Positions 36,822 to 48,218 are shown, counted from the first letter of the stretch. The stretch is 64,000 nt of DNA from Planktothrix paucivesiculata PCC 9631 (GCF_900009265.2 NZ_LR735009.1:1-64000); one strand, 5' to 3'. Made by a program: numbers and translations. The notes: generated from the letters alone by a model not told the origin.

Positions 36822-38507
36822 CTATGCTATTTCGTAGGAACCATCAGTTGCCGTTTTAGTATCGTGACAATGGCGATGTAGTAATTGCAGGTTTTTATAT
36901 TCATCTTTTCCACCTTTCGATGTTGGGATGATATGGTCGATTTCTGCAATATCTTCTGGGGTGAAATATTGTCCACAGTAGTTACATTTACCTTTCTGCT
37001 TTTTAAGCAGAGTTGCTACTCGTTTAGGTACATCAAAAGATGTTCCTTTCCTTGTACTCCAGTATGTCCAGTTTCCGTCATAAGGTGATGCTTCAGGTCT
37101 TACGGTTACATGACGGGTGATAGGTGTTTCTGCATGAGTTAGTAGTTTATAACCGTCTTTGGTTTCAAAACTCCATGCCCTATTTCCGTTTCTTCTGTAA
37201 TATTTATTAAGTTTCTTGTAACCTGCTTTACCGCATCTGCTAACTGTCCATGCTCTTAATCTTTGCCATGTAATATGGTCTAAAGAGGAGAATGTTTCTT
37301 TGGAAACAACTTTGGAATGGTAATTACACCATCCTCTGATTAGCGGATTCAGGCGTTTGATTAATGCGTATTGGGGTGCAGTTTTGTGGGTTTTAATCAC
37401 TTCCTTTACCTTGTCCGCGTGAGCTTTAATTGCCTTCTTACTAGGTTTAATTAGGGTTTTAAATCCTAATGGTTTGGTGTTTCCTCCTGTTGTACCACAG
37501 TGGTGTTTACCAACTGGATATTGTCGAAAATTCCATCCTAGAAAGTCGAATCCTGGTTTTACCTTTTCGCCATTTATTTCGATTTCTCTTAATGTGTGGC
37601 ATATACGGGTTTTGGCTGGTTTCAGTTCTAACCCGATTGGTTTTAACCATTCTTCGATGGCAGCTTGGCACTGTTGAATAATTTCAAGTTGTGGACTAAC
37701 TACAACAAAATCATCGGCATATCTAATGACTTGGGCTTGGACTCTATTCGCCTTTTTGGGAAAATTTTCTCCAATTAACCTAATCATTCCATCCAGTGCG
37801 ATGTTGGCTAGTAGAGGACTGATGACACCTCCTTGTGGAGTGCCTGCCTCTGTTGCTTCAAATATGCCGTTATCCATCACTCCAGCTTTCAACCATTGTC
37901 TGATTTGGGCTTTTATTATTGATGGACAATCAATTTTAGACAGTAGGTAATCATGGTTAATCTGGTCAAAACATTTTGAGATGTCAGCATCTAAGATGTA
38001 ATATTTACCTTTGTTGATACTTTGGAAGATTCGTGACATCGCGTCATGGGATGAGCGTCCGGGTCTAAACCCGTAACTTTCACCCTCGAATCTGGCTTCC
38101 CATTGTGGCTCTAATGCAGACTTAACCAAGGCTTGCCTTATGGTTGGGATTCCTAGGGGTCTTTCCTCACCGTTGGGTTTGGGTATCCATTTCCGTCGGA
38201 GGGGTTTCGCCTTTTGGTATTTATTCAAGTTTTGGGCAAGTTCTAATCGTTGTTTGGGTGTGATGGATTTGACACCATCTACCCCGGCTGTTCTTTTGCC
38301 TTGATTATCTTGAGTTACCCTTCTTATAGATAAGAGTTTGGCATAATATGACTTGACTAGAAGTTTTTGAAGTTTCCGAGCCTTAGCATTTTGTCCCGAT
38401 AATGATGCCTGGTAGATTCGCTTTTGCAGCTTAAACACTTTTCTTTGAACTTTCGCCCAATTTATTGTATTCCATGCTTCCGTAGTCTTGGTTATACTCG
38501 TTTTCAC
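36822..38507 (-). CDS. ltrA: Group II intron reverse transcriptase/maturase with HNH
   Basis: A 561-residue intron-encoded protein starting at GTG 38507. RT blocks include RRKWIPKPNGEERPLGIPTI, ILDADISKCFDQI, AGTPQGGVISPLLANIALD and the active-site RYADDFVVVS. A maturase X domain follows (RLNPLIRGWCNYHSKVV), then an HNH endonuclease (CNYCGQYFTPEDIAEIDHII, then NLQLLHRHCH). All key residues are present, so the intron may be mobile. The RT gene lies in domain IV. Confidence 0.95.
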   Translation of the reverse strand: MKTSITKTTEAWNTINWAKVQRKVFKLQKRIYQASLSGQNAKARKLQKLLVKSYYAKLLSIRRVTQDNQGKRTAGVDGVKSITPKQRLELAQNLNKYQKAKPLRRKWIPKPNGEERPLGIPTIRQALVKSALEPQWEARFEGESYGFRPGRSSHDAMSRIFQSINKGKYYILDADISKCFDQINHDYLLSKIDCPSIIKAQIRQWLKAGVMDNGIFEATEAGTPQGGVISPLLANIALDGMIRLIGENFPKKANRVQAQVIRYADDFVVVSPQLEIIQQCQAAIEEWLKPIGLELKPAKTRICHTLREIEINGEKVKPGFDFLGWNFRQYPVGKHHCGTTGGNTKPLGFKTLIKPSKKAIKAHADKVKEVIKTHKTAPQYALIKRLNPLIRGWCNYHSKVVSKETFSSLDHITWQRLRAWTVSRCGKAGYKKLNKYYRRNGNRAWSFETKDGYKLLTHAETPITRHVTVRPEASPYDGNWTYWSTRKGTSFDVPKRVATLLKKQKGKCNYCGQYFTPEDIAEIDHIIPTSKGGKDEYKNLQLLHRHCHDTKTATDGSYEIA

Positions 38508-39220
38508 CGTTTATACTGCTAATAACAACTTTACCTAACAACTAAATCGGACTCTATAGGCATATCTTAAATATTACATTTAAGCATTGGCTTCAGAATC
38601 CATCTCTCGCCCTCATAACATACGCCTTAGATTTGTGGTTACCTACAGTCTTCGACCTCTGTAGGGGTATATGAGGGGTTTTAACGTTCCTTGAAAATGG
38701 GGTTATTGCCTTTAGAATCATCCTATCTGCCGGGGTACTTTTCGGAAGTCTTAGTAAGTGTTTGTAGAGAAAACCTTACCTTTATAAAAAGCTATGCAAC
38801 TTTCTATCTTTTCCCCTTATTCTTTTGAATGCAGCGTATCAAGTCAATTTCGCTACTTAACTATTACGACAGTTCAAGCCGGATATTCACTTTCGTTATT
38901 CTTGGGCAATTGGCTAGAGAACTTCTTAGATATTTGACTTATACCTGATTTCCCGTTACTCCCAGCTTCAGTGTTTTGATAATCAGTCTGACACTGTGGG
39001 AATTGCCGAATCTCTTTGGAATGGGCTACCGTACTTTGATGTTCGGGAAGCCGCACCATTGACTCCGAGATTAACCCTCCTTTAGGGTTACATTTTCAAA
39101 GTTAAGATAGATTTGATTGGATTTATGTTGGGTTTAGTCCCCATTCACCAATTGTCTAAACCTATCTCCCTGCTTACATTTCGGGGTTTATTCCTAAACT
39201 TTGGCAGGAACGTCTCGCAC

Positions 39221-39760
39221 CCCCACAATAGTTGTCTCCTCCTCCTCAGTTGGGAACAACCGATCGAAATCGCCAACTTAGAAACCGAAAACCGCTATTG
39301 TAAAACGCTACAAATCCAAGGTTTAGGTGAATCAGCTACCCAACTCCTAACGGACAGAAAACTCAAAGATCAACACAAATGGCCAGAACTGATTCAACTT
39401 TATAGTGGCAACCCCCTCTGGTTAAATATCATTGCTTCTACGATAAAAGATTTGTTTAATGGTAGTGTTGAGCAATTTTTATCCTATAAAACTCTATTTT
39501 TAGGAGATTTAGAACCTCTGATTAAACAACATGATCAACGGTTATCCGAATCCGAACAACTTCTGATGTTGTGGTTAGCAAACCAAGATAAAACAGTAGA
39601 TATTTTGAGTAAACCCACAGAGTTTTCATCTGATACCGATTTTTTCAGGGCGATACAATCTTTAAAAAAACGGGGTTTAATTCAACAAGCGAGGAATAAT
39701 AAAGAATCTTACTTGAGTCTTGAACCTGTGATTAAAGAATATATGAAAAACCAATCTTAG
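39221..39760 (+). pseudogene. NB-ARC protein, C-terminal part
   Basis: Begins with PHNSCLLLLSWEQPIEI, the strand after the intron edge, and continues through the rest of NB-ARC (LQIQGLGESATQLL, LIQLYSGNPLWLNIIASTIK) and a winged-helix region (FRAIQSLKKRGLIQQA) to MKNQS. The phase joins exactly with codon TCT at 36697. The open frame begins earlier, at 39113, but that stretch belongs to the intron. No C-terminal repeat domain is present. Confidence 0.8.
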
Positions 39761-39818
39761 AGTTATGTTCCCAAGGGAGAAAGCTCCCACTATTCCCCCC
39801 TGATGTTCAGAAAACCCC

Positions 39819-41111
39819 CTAGGACGGGGAAACAGAAAAGGAATTAACAAAGGCTTCCGGGCCAACAACGGAAAGATAGGGTTCAATAAAATAGTGGTTA
39901 GCGACCCGCAGGGTTTCGGCCGAAGTCACCGCCGCAATATTATTCTGAAATTGCGTATCGAATTCAATCCCTAACCCTAAACACTCATACCAGCCATAAA
40001 TTTGCGCCAGTTGGGAGTTAGTTTGTTTCCCCAGAGCATATTGACCCAACAGTTTATTTTTAGCCACTTGTAACTCATCGGGAGTTAGGGGAGTATTAAC
40101 CAGACGTTCTACTTCAGTCCGTAACCCATCAATGGCAATTTCGGTATTTTCCGGTGCCGTACCCATATAAACCACAAATTGAGACTGGTCGAGACGGGTG
40201 GGGAAAAATGCCGATACATCGTAAGCTAATCCCCGTTTTTCCCGCAATTCCACAAATAACCGACTAGATAACCCATTTCCCAGATAGGTATTTAAAACTT
40301 TTAAGGCCGAATAGTCCTCATGGTTAACGCAACTGGTTAAATAGCCCAACATCACCACCGATTGTTGCGTTTCCTGGGGGGTAATGGAACTTTGGGGATA
40401 GGATGTTAGGGTGGGTAGGGATAATGTCGGTAAGGGGGTTTGAGGGGCCTTCCAGTCAGCAAATACCTGTTGAATTTGTTCGATAGCATCTTCTGGGGTA
40501 ATGCGTCCGGCGATGGAGATAATTAAATTATCAGGGCGAAAATAGGTTTGATGGAATTCCTGAAGGTCGGCGCGGCTGAGTTGGGAAACGCTGGCTTCGG
40601 TTCCTAGAGTGGAAAGGGCGTAGGGGTGATGTTGATACATCTGTTGTCGCAGTTGTTCAAAGGCGACGGAAAAGGGTTGTTCCCGTTGTGACCGAATTCC
40701 TTGGAGGGTGCTGCGGCGTTCTAGTTCGATTTCTTCTTCGGGAAAGGAGGGAAACCGTAATAATTGACCCGTTAAAGTTAAGATTTCTGGAAAATCGGAA
40801 GCAACGGTTTTTAAACTCAGTAAAAAGTAATCCGTTGATGTGTCTGCACTTAATTTAGCCCCGACTGATTCAACTTGTTCGGCAATTTCTAGGGAAGAAA
40901 GATGGTCTGTGCCTTTGGTTAATACCGTCGCCAACAGATGGGAAAGTCCGGCTTTTTCCTGGGGTTCCCAACGGCTTCCGGTACGTAAAAATAAACGAGT
41001 TGCAATAATATCAGCCGCCGGATTTTGAGTTACCAGCAACACAATTCCGTTATCGAGAACTGTGCGATGAACATTACGAATAGTATTAGACGGGGTTAAA
41101 GTTTGGGTCAC
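39819..41111 (-). CDS. M16-family peptidase homologue, non-catalytic type
   Basis: A 430-residue M16B-family protein. The place of the zinc motif HxxEH is taken by SHLLATVL, which lacks Glu and the second His, so this is probably the inactive partner of a heterodimeric processing-peptidase-like pair. The C-terminal half has the FADWKAPQTPLPT linker and LRTEVERLVNTPLTPDELQ. The active partner is not in the window. Function may be in protein or peptide processing. Confidence 0.85.
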   Translation of the reverse strand: MTQTLTPSNTIRNVHRTVLDNGIVLLVTQNPAADIIATRLFLRTGSRWEPQEKAGLSHLLATVLTKGTDHLSSLEIAEQVESVGAKLSADTSTDYFLLSLKTVASDFPEILTLTGQLLRFPSFPEEEIELERRSTLQGIRSQREQPFSVAFEQLRQQMYQHHPYALSTLGTEASVSQLSRADLQEFHQTYFRPDNLIISIAGRITPEDAIEQIQQVFADWKAPQTPLPTLSLPTLTSYPQSSITPQETQQSVVMLGYLTSCVNHEDYSALKVLNTYLGNGLSSRLFVELREKRGLAYDVSAFFPTRLDQSQFVVYMGTAPENTEIAIDGLRTEVERLVNTPLTPDELQVAKNKLLGQYALGKQTNSQLAQIYGWYECLGLGIEFDTQFQNNIAAVTSAETLRVANHYFIEPYLSVVGPEAFVNSFSVSPS

Positions 41112-41388
41112 AGTTCCTCTATTTTCCTTAAATTTGAGAGATTGAGATCGGCGTTACTGCATTTTTTAGCACAAATTGACCGAGCTTGTAATCCGTGATT
41201 TTTCGGAATTATTTTTTTTGATATTCAGTCACAATTATAAACTAGATTTAGCAAAATATGCGTAATATTACTGTTATCTGGAGTACAATTAATCCCGATT
41301 AATCCGTACTTTTACGCTAGGGATAATTTTGGTTCTATTTTCTGAATTGGCGAAAAGGGTTAATTCAATTTAACCCCTTCGCTGAAAT
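41112..41388. other. Gap between mnmA and M16 genes
   Basis: 277 bp with no ORF. A near-perfect hairpin GCGAAAAGGGTTAA / TTAACCCCTTCGC at 41350-41382 lies at the end of mnmA and may be its terminator (no strong T run). AT-rich repeats TTCGGAATT and TTTTTTGATATTC occur near 41210. Otherwise nothing was seen. Confidence 0.45.
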
Positions 41389-42477
41389 TCATTTTTGCAG
41401 TTCAATAATTCCCCCGCCTAACACCAAATCTCCGTCATACCAAACCGCCGCTTGACCCGGAGTAATTCCAAAGATAGGTTCATCAAAAATCAGTTTAACG
41501 CAGGAACCGATTTTAGGATCAATTTCTGCTCCATCTGGGGGATGAATCGGAATTACAGTGACAGGTTCGGGTTGCGACCGATAGCGGATTTGAACTTCGG
41601 CCCGAATGGGAGTATTCGGTGGGGAAATAGACACCCAATTGACTCTTTTAATAGTACATTCGGTTTGGACGGCACTCTCTCTGTCCCCCACAATCACTTG
41701 ATTTCGACCCGCATCAATTCCGACCACATATAAGGGATTAGGGGCAGAAATTCCTAAGCCTTTTCGCTGTCCAATCGTGTAATGATGAATGCCTTCATGT
41801 TGTCCTAAAACTTGCCCCTGGGTATCAATAATATCTCCGGTTTTACCCGTAATATATTTATCTAAAAAAGCCTGCATGGAGCCATTGGCTTCCACCAAAC
41901 ATAAATCTTGGCTTTCCGGTTTGTCGGCGGTTTTTAATTCATATTGATTAGCGATTTTACGGGTTTCGGTTTTTAATACTTCTCCCAGGGGAAATAGGGT
42001 TCCGGCGAGTAACTCTTGGGTTAAATCATATAAAAAATAAGACTGATCTTTATTGCGGTCTACGGCTCGTTTTAATTGATAGCGATCGCTCTTTTCATCG
42101 TAATCAATTCTAGCATAATGACCCGTGGCAATCCGATCAATTCCTAACTGTTCCCGGGCATAATTTAACATCGGGCCAAATTTAACTGTCCGATTACATT
42201 GAGAACAGGGTAAAGGCGTAATTCCCTCCCGGTATCCATCCACCAAATAGTCTACAATATAGGTTTGAAATAAATCTCGACTATCCACAATATGATGAGG
42301 AACACCTAATTGTTCACAAATGTAGGCTGCATCAACCATCCCTTCCGAACAGCATTGTCCTTTTCCCTTCATCAACCAAAGGGTTAAGCCCACCACCTCA
42401 TACCCTTGGTGGTGCAGCAGGGCGGCGGCGGCGGAACTATCGACTCCACCGGAAAGACCTACAACAACTTTGCTCAT
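41389..42477 (-). CDS. mnmA: tRNA-specific 2-thiouridylase
   Basis: A 362-residue MnmA, which makes 2-thiouridine at the wobble base U34 of tRNAs. The PP-loop [15 protein letters not shown] is at residue 8. The catalytic Cys of CSQCN (near 91) and the persulfide-accepting Cys of ESQDLCLV are both present. [11 protein letters not shown] begins the C-terminal domain. Starts at ATG 42477. Confidence 0.96.
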   Translation of the reverse strand: MSKVVVGLSGGVDSSAAAALLHHQGYEVVGLTLWLMKGKGQCCSEGMVDAAYICEQLGVPHHIVDSRDLFQTYIVDYLVDGYREGITPLPCSQCNRTVKFGPMLNYAREQLGIDRIATGHYARIDYDEKSDRYQLKRAVDRNKDQSYFLYDLTQELLAGTLFPLGEVLKTETRKIANQYELKTADKPESQDLCLVEANGSMQAFLDKYITGKTGDIIDTQGQVLGQHEGIHHYTIGQRKGLGISAPNPLYVVGIDAGRNQVIVGDRESAVQTECTIKRVNWVSISPPNTPIRAEVQIRYRSQPEPVTVIPIHPPDGAEIDPKIGSCVKLIFDEPIFGITPGQAAVWYDGDLVLGGGIIELQK

Positions 42478-42613
42478 AATTGCATTAGAATAACTTGCTA
42501 ATCTTGATCAACTAACCTAACTTTAATCTTGACTGATCTGCCAGTTTTGATTAATCTGAACTGGCTCACTTGCCAACATCAACCGAACCGACTCAAAACG
42601 GGAGGACACCAAA

Positions 42614-43585
42614 ATGTCAGTCTATTCTATTGTAATACAGAAAAAAACAAATCGCTTAACAAAATTGATTTGGAAAATACCTCTCTTTTCTAGCCTAATA
42701 CTATGGGGGGGATATGGGGGAATGGTTTCCCCGGTTTTAGCTCAAGAACGTTATGGGGTTTATGTGAATGGGGAAAGTCCTTTTCTACTAGAAGTAGTGC
42801 AGCAAATTCAGCCCGGAGCCATGCTCCAACGATATAATAATCGTAACATTATTGATCTGGGAATTTATTTTAATCAAAATCAAGCCCAAAAACTGATTCA
42901 AGACTTAAGACAACAAGGAGTTCAAGGAGAAATAATTAACTTAAAACCTGGAGAAAATTTAAACAGTCCAGTCCAGGTTAATCCCATGGTCATTCCTCCT
43001 GACCAAACGGATATTAAAGTGATTAGAACTTCGATTCCACCGGGTCAAATTCCCATCACAACGGACTTGGGATTATATCAAGTTTATGTGAGTCCGACCA
43101 CCAATTCTTTAAGTGCCGTTCGCCAAATTTCTCCTAATGCACAAACATCAACCTATCAAGGACAATTAATTATTCAAGCGGGCAGTTTTGTGAATCAGTC
43201 TAATGCTGACCAACTCCGACAAAAGTTAGCATTAGGGGGGATTTCTTCGACCGTTATTAACAGTACCGCCCAACTACAAGCGTTTTTAGCCAGTATTCCC
43301 AATATCCCCCCCACTACCTTGCCATCCTTCCCCGGTTCGGGTTTAGGATTAGGTAATACTGATAGCTATTTTATCTTAATTCCTAGCCAAAGAAATCAAC
43401 TGGTTTCTGTTGCTGAAAATGTCGTGGCTTTGGGCGTTCCTTCCCAAAGTATTCAGATGCAACAAGCAACTTCTAATCCCTTTGTTGCTGTGGGCCCCTT
43501 TGCTAATCAACAGTTAGCCCAACAATGGGAAACTTACCTGCAAAGTTCCGGTTTATCTCGCGCAGTTGTTTATTTTGGTCGATAG
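42614..43585 (+). CDS. Secreted SPOR-like protein
   Basis: A 323-residue protein with a signal peptide (LFSSLILWGGYGGMVSPVLA, then QE). Three SPOR-like modules are visible (RYGVYVNGESPFLLEVVQQI.., GLYQVYVSPTTNSLSAVRQI.., SYFILIPSQRNQLVSVAENV..), each of the beta-alpha-beta type that binds denuded peptidoglycan or repeats for an envelope protein. GGAGGACACCAAAATG is a strong start. Envelope or cell-division role is inference. Confidence 0.78.
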   Translation: MSVYSIVIQKKTNRLTKLIWKIPLFSSLILWGGYGGMVSPVLAQERYGVYVNGESPFLLEVVQQIQPGAMLQRYNNRNIIDLGIYFNQNQAQKLIQDLRQQGVQGEIINLKPGENLNSPVQVNPMVIPPDQTDIKVIRTSIPPGQIPITTDLGLYQVYVSPTTNSLSAVRQISPNAQTSTYQGQLIIQAGSFVNQSNADQLRQKLALGGISSTVINSTAQLQAFLASIPNIPPTTLPSFPGSGLGLGNTDSYFILIPSQRNQLVSVAENVVALGVPSQSIQMQQATSNPFVAVGPFANQQLAQQWETYLQSSGLSRAVVYFGR

Positions 43586-43603
43586 TATTCAGCCACTTAA
43601 TAG

Positions 43604-43631
43604 ATAGGGGTAATTCCTGAATTGCCCCTAC
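43604..43631. terminator. Palindrome after SPOR-like gene
   Basis: ATAGGGGTAATTCCTGAATT and the following GCCCCTAC form an imperfect version of the palindrome found at 16262 and 22314. It lies 19 bp after the stop and could terminate transcription. Confidence 0.5.
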
Positions 43632-43815
43632 TTTCTATAAAGCTGATGGGTAATTCCTGTTGGTGCTGGGCTTAGGTCTATTTTAACTCTCCCGTTGGTT
43701 TTTCACGCTTTGACAGGCGGCTATCAATCCTCAATAGCTTCAAAGTATCGTTGATTGCCATATTATGAGACAATTAGATGTTAACTCTTACACGATAAAG
43801 GTTTAACAAAACAAT

Positions 43816-44154
43816 ATGGTAGCTAAAATTCAGTTTTCAAGAGGGATTGATGAAGATGCAATTCCCGATGTTCGCCTAACTCGTTCACGGGATGGCAGTC
43901 AAGGGACAGCAAAATTTTATTTTCTCAATCCTAAAGCCTTAGCAGATGATGCCACCGAAGACATCACGGGAATGTATATGATTGATGATGATGGGGAAAT
44001 CGTGACCCGTGAGGTTAACGCTAAATTTATTAATGGAAAACCTACGGAAATTGAGGCAATTCATTTAATGAAATCTCCTGAAGAATGGGAACGTTTTATG
44101 TTATTTATGGAGCGTTATGCCCAAGCTAAAGGATTAGAATTTAGTAAATCCTAA
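43816..44154 (+). CDS. psb28: Photosystem II assembly protein Psb28
   Basis: A 112-residue Psb28 (Psb28-1 type). It reads [20 protein letters not shown], then [20 protein letters not shown] and [11 protein letters not shown], with no signal or membrane segment. Psb28 binds the cytosolic side of CP47 assembly intermediates and helps photosystem II assembly and chlorophyll supply. Confidence 0.96.
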   Translation: MVAKIQFSRGIDEDAIPDVRLTRSRDGSQGTAKFYFLNPKALADDATEDITGMYMIDDDGEIVTREVNAKFINGKPTEIEAIHLMKSPEEWERFMLFMERYAQAKGLEFSKS

Positions 44155-44230
44155 TTCAGCTATCAATTATCCCCATTATTAGTCATTCAGTGTAAGAGTT
44201 AATTAATTAAATCAATTAACTCTTACGAAT

Positions 44231-44325
44231 TGGGAATTACGAATTACGAATTACGAATTACGAATTACGAATTACCCTGTTACTGAGCGAAGTCGAAGTA
44301 TTACCCATTACCCATTCCCTATTAT
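44231..44325. repeat. GAATTAC and ATTACCC heptamer arrays
   Basis: About six units of GAATTAC (44234-44276) lead straight into the CTGTTACTGAGCGAAGTCG spacer and ATTACCC units that also occur at 1-80. It lies between psb28 and moaB and ends 8 bp before the moaB ATG. Confidence 0.8.
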
Positions 44326-44332
44326 TAACCCT

Positions 44333-44833
44333 ATGATTTCAACCGTTCCCCATCCCGATAATTCAGAAGTGCGGGTGAGTTGTGCGGTGATTACGGTAAG
44401 TGATACTCGCACCCCAGAAACTGATAAAAGTGGTCAATTAATTCGCCAATTTCTACAAAATGCCGGGTATCCAATTCTCAATTATCAAATTATTAAAGAT
44501 GAGCCGCAAGATATTATAGAACTATTAAAAAAACTCTGTCAAATTCCCGAACTGAATGCTTGTATTTTTAATGGGGGAACCGGAATTGCACCTCGAGATA
44601 CTACCTATGATGCCCTCGAACAATTATTAGAAAAAACTTTACCCGGATTTGGGGAAATTTTTAGGGCTTTGAGTTATCATGAAATAGGGTCAAGAGCAAT
44701 CGCTTCCCGGGCAGTAGCTGGAGTTTATCAAGGGAAATTAGTTTTTTCAGTTCCTGGATCTTCTAATGCGGTAAAATTGGCAATGCAACAATTAATTATG
44801 CCGGAATTAGCCCATTTAGTTAAATTGTTGTAG
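44333..44833 (+). CDS. moaB: Molybdenum cofactor biosynthesis protein B
   Basis: A 166-residue MoaB/Mog protein, involved in molybdopterin adenylylation. VITVSDTRTPETDKSG, CIFNGGTGIAPRDTTYDAL and FSVPGSSNAVKLAM are the family's nucleotide and substrate motifs. Starts at ATG 44333 directly after the heptamer array. Confidence 0.93.
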   Translation: MISTVPHPDNSEVRVSCAVITVSDTRTPETDKSGQLIRQFLQNAGYPILNYQIIKDEPQDIIELLKKLCQIPELNACIFNGGTGIAPRDTTYDALEQLLEKTLPGFGEIFRALSYHEIGSRAIASRAVAGVYQGKLVFSVPGSSNAVKLAMQQLIMPELAHLVKLL

Positions 44834-44906
44834 AAAGGTCGTGACTTGCGTTAATATTCTTTGATTTTTTCTCTACAATAGTAGTAATCTGACAGAATAA
44901 ACCTCT

Positions 44907-45686
44907 ATGTATTTTACTTGGCTCGATAGTAATTCTTGGTTATGGGAAATAGGCGGAAAACAAATTTTGGTTGACCCTTGGTTAGTCGGTGCATTAACCT
45001 TTGGGAATCAGCATTGGTTATTTAAGGGGGAAAGACGAAATCCCCGACCCATTCCCGAAAAAATTGACCTGATTTTATTATCCCAGGGATTGGAAGATCA
45101 TGCCCATCCTGAAACCCTAAAACAACTGAATAAAAATATCCCCGTGGTGGGTTCTCCCAGTGCCGCTAAACTGGTTCAAGGCTTAGGATATACTCAAGTT
45201 CAAGCCTTAGAACATGGAGCCACTTATCAGATAGAGAATCAAGTGGAAATTAAATCCCTTCCCGGTTCTCCCATTGGCCCAACAACGCTTGAAAATGCCT
45301 ATTGGGTAAAGGAGTTAACTACAGGAAATACGGTTTATTATGAACCCCATGGATATCATGATCCTCAGTTAAAACAACTAGCTCCTATTGATGTCGTGAT
45401 TAGTCCATTAATTGATATTAGTTTACCTTTAATTGGGCCCATTATTCGCGGACAAAAAACGGCTTTAGAGTTAGCTCAATTAGTCAGTCCCCAGGTAATG
45501 TTGCCCACCGCCGGCGCCGGGGATGTGGTCTATGAAGGCTTATTAGTTTCATTCCTAAAAGCCAGTGGTAATTTAGAGGATTTTCGGTCGATGTTAGCCA
45601 AAGAAAACCTATCCCCCCGGGTGCTTAACCCCAACCCAGGAGAACGCTTTGAAGTAGTCTTAAAACAGCGTCCAGTGAAGGTCTAA
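44907..45686 (+). CDS. MBL-fold protein with degenerate metal site
   Basis: A 259-residue UlaG-like metallo-beta-lactamase-fold protein (GGKQILVDPWLVGALTFG, PTAGAGDVVYEGLL). The canonical HxHxDH motif reads LLSQGLEDHAHPETL: the first two His are Gln and Leu, so one metal site is lost. Homologues exist in plastids. Enzyme activity uncertain. Confidence 0.8.
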   Translation: MYFTWLDSNSWLWEIGGKQILVDPWLVGALTFGNQHWLFKGERRNPRPIPEKIDLILLSQGLEDHAHPETLKQLNKNIPVVGSPSAAKLVQGLGYTQVQALEHGATYQIENQVEIKSLPGSPIGPTTLENAYWVKELTTGNTVYYEPHGYHDPQLKQLAPIDVVISPLIDISLPLIGPIIRGQKTALELAQLVSPQVMLPTAGAGDVVYEGLLVSFLKASGNLEDFRSMLAKENLSPRVLNPNPGERFEVVLKQRPVKV

Positions 45687-45737
45687 ATCAGTCATCAGTT
45701 ATCAGTGTAAGAATTAATTGATTAATTAATTAATTCT

Positions 45738-45783
45738 TACCCATTACCCATTACCCATTACCCATTCCCCATTACCCATTCCT
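45738..45783. repeat. ATTACCC heptamer array
   Basis: Six units of CCATTAC/ATTCCCC between the MBL gene and the 3' end of crtB, ending 2 bp before the crtB stop. Preceded by ATTAATTAATTAATT. Confidence 0.8.
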
Positions 45784-45785
45784 AC

Positions 45786-46712
45786 CTATAAAACCTTTGC
45801 TCTTAATAATGCAACGGGTAATGAAATCATTTTTCGCCATTTAGGGACATAGGCTCGCTTGCTAAAAACATCATATTCATTCTTTTCAATCGCATCTAAA
45901 ATTTGTCGATATAAAATTAACGCCGTCCAAACTGGCCAGCGAATATCCTGATTTAAAATACTAATTCCCCGTTCTGCTTCCGCGTAGAATTTCCGCGCCC
46001 TCTGAATTTCAAAGCGCATTAATCCTCGCCAACGGTCATCCACAATCCCCTTTAATAAATCCGCTTCTGTATAATTAAATAACGCTAAATCATCTAAGGG
46101 TAAATAAATCCGGCCCCGTCGCGCATCTTCGCCGACATCCCGCAGAATATTGGTGAGTTGATTGGCAATTCCTAACGCGATCGCTTCTTGATCGGGAATC
46201 ATAATTTCTGGGTTAGGATTCCAGGGGGTAACAATAGGAGGTTCTATACCCATCACCGCCGTTGACATTAACCCCACCGTCCCCGCCACCCGATAACAAT
46301 AGAGTTCCAACTCCTGAAACGTCTGATAGCGGTTGCGGTATAAATCCATACGTTGACCCGCAATCATATCTCTAAAGGGTTGAATATCCAAAGGAAAACG
46401 ATGGAGGGTATCCACCAAAGCCACATCCACATCATCCTTTGGATGTCCAGCAAATACTGCTTCTAGGTGTTCTTCCCAACGATCTAAGGTTTCCTCCGTC
46501 GTCGTCGCTGCCATGGGCCCATCGACTAATTCATCAGTTCGACGACACCAAACATAGATGGCCCAGATAGCCCGACGCTTGGCCTCTGGCATCAATTGAG
46601 TTCCTAAATAAAACGTTTTGGCATACTCCGCAGTAACCTGACGGCAGAGTTCATAGGAGTCTTCCAAAGATGCCAGAGTTCTCATGCACGGAGTTTTAGA
46701 AAGTTGTAGCAT
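45786..46712 (-). CDS. crtB: Phytoene synthase
   Basis: A 308-residue synthase that condenses two geranylgeranyl diphosphates to phytoene, the first step of carotenoid formation. Mg-binding motifs are RRTDELVDGP and NILRDVGEDARRGRIYLP. It follows crtP in a usual crtP-crtB operon with 30 bp between. Length normal. Confidence 0.97.
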   Translation of the reverse strand: MLQLSKTPCMRTLASLEDSYELCRQVTAEYAKTFYLGTQLMPEAKRRAIWAIYVWCRRTDELVDGPMAATTTEETLDRWEEHLEAVFAGHPKDDVDVALVDTLHRFPLDIQPFRDMIAGQRMDLYRNRYQTFQELELYCYRVAGTVGLMSTAVMGIEPPIVTPWNPNPEIMIPDQEAIALGIANQLTNILRDVGEDARRGRIYLPLDDLALFNYTEADLLKGIVDDRWRGLMRFEIQRARKFYAEAERGISILNQDIRWPVWTALILYRQILDAIEKNEYDVFSKRAYVPKWRKMISLPVALLRAKVL

Positions 46713-46742
46713 TCGTTGTTCTGCTGACCGACAGTGGATAAG

Positions 46743-48218
<1,476 letters not shown>

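Larger units (their letters stand above)
36698..39220 (-). mobile_element. Group II intron, antisense to host gene
   Basis: A 2.5-kb intron reading on the minus strand: its 5' end GTGCGAGACGTTCC (complement of 39207-39220), a 713-nt structured 5' part (domains I-III), an intron-encoded protein at 36822-38507, and domain V at 36741-36774 (minus strand GAGCCGTGTGCG..AAAG..GCACGGTTC). It ends near 36698; the exact 3' nucleotide is uncertain by 1-2 bases. It lies opposite to the NB-ARC gene, so it cannot splice out of that mRNA. Confidence 0.88.

Noticed and set aside
37469-37950. Plus-strand ORFs within the reverse transcriptase gene
   Set aside because: They are shadows of the intact minus-strand RT, whose motifs are unambiguous.
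39113-39220. Start of the downstream NB-ARC ORF at 39113
   Set aside because: The first 36 codons lie inside the intron 5' end and are not part of the host protein.
39677-39886. Minus-strand ORF over the NB-ARC/M16 junction
   Set aside because: It overlaps the ends of two better-supported genes and resembles no protein.
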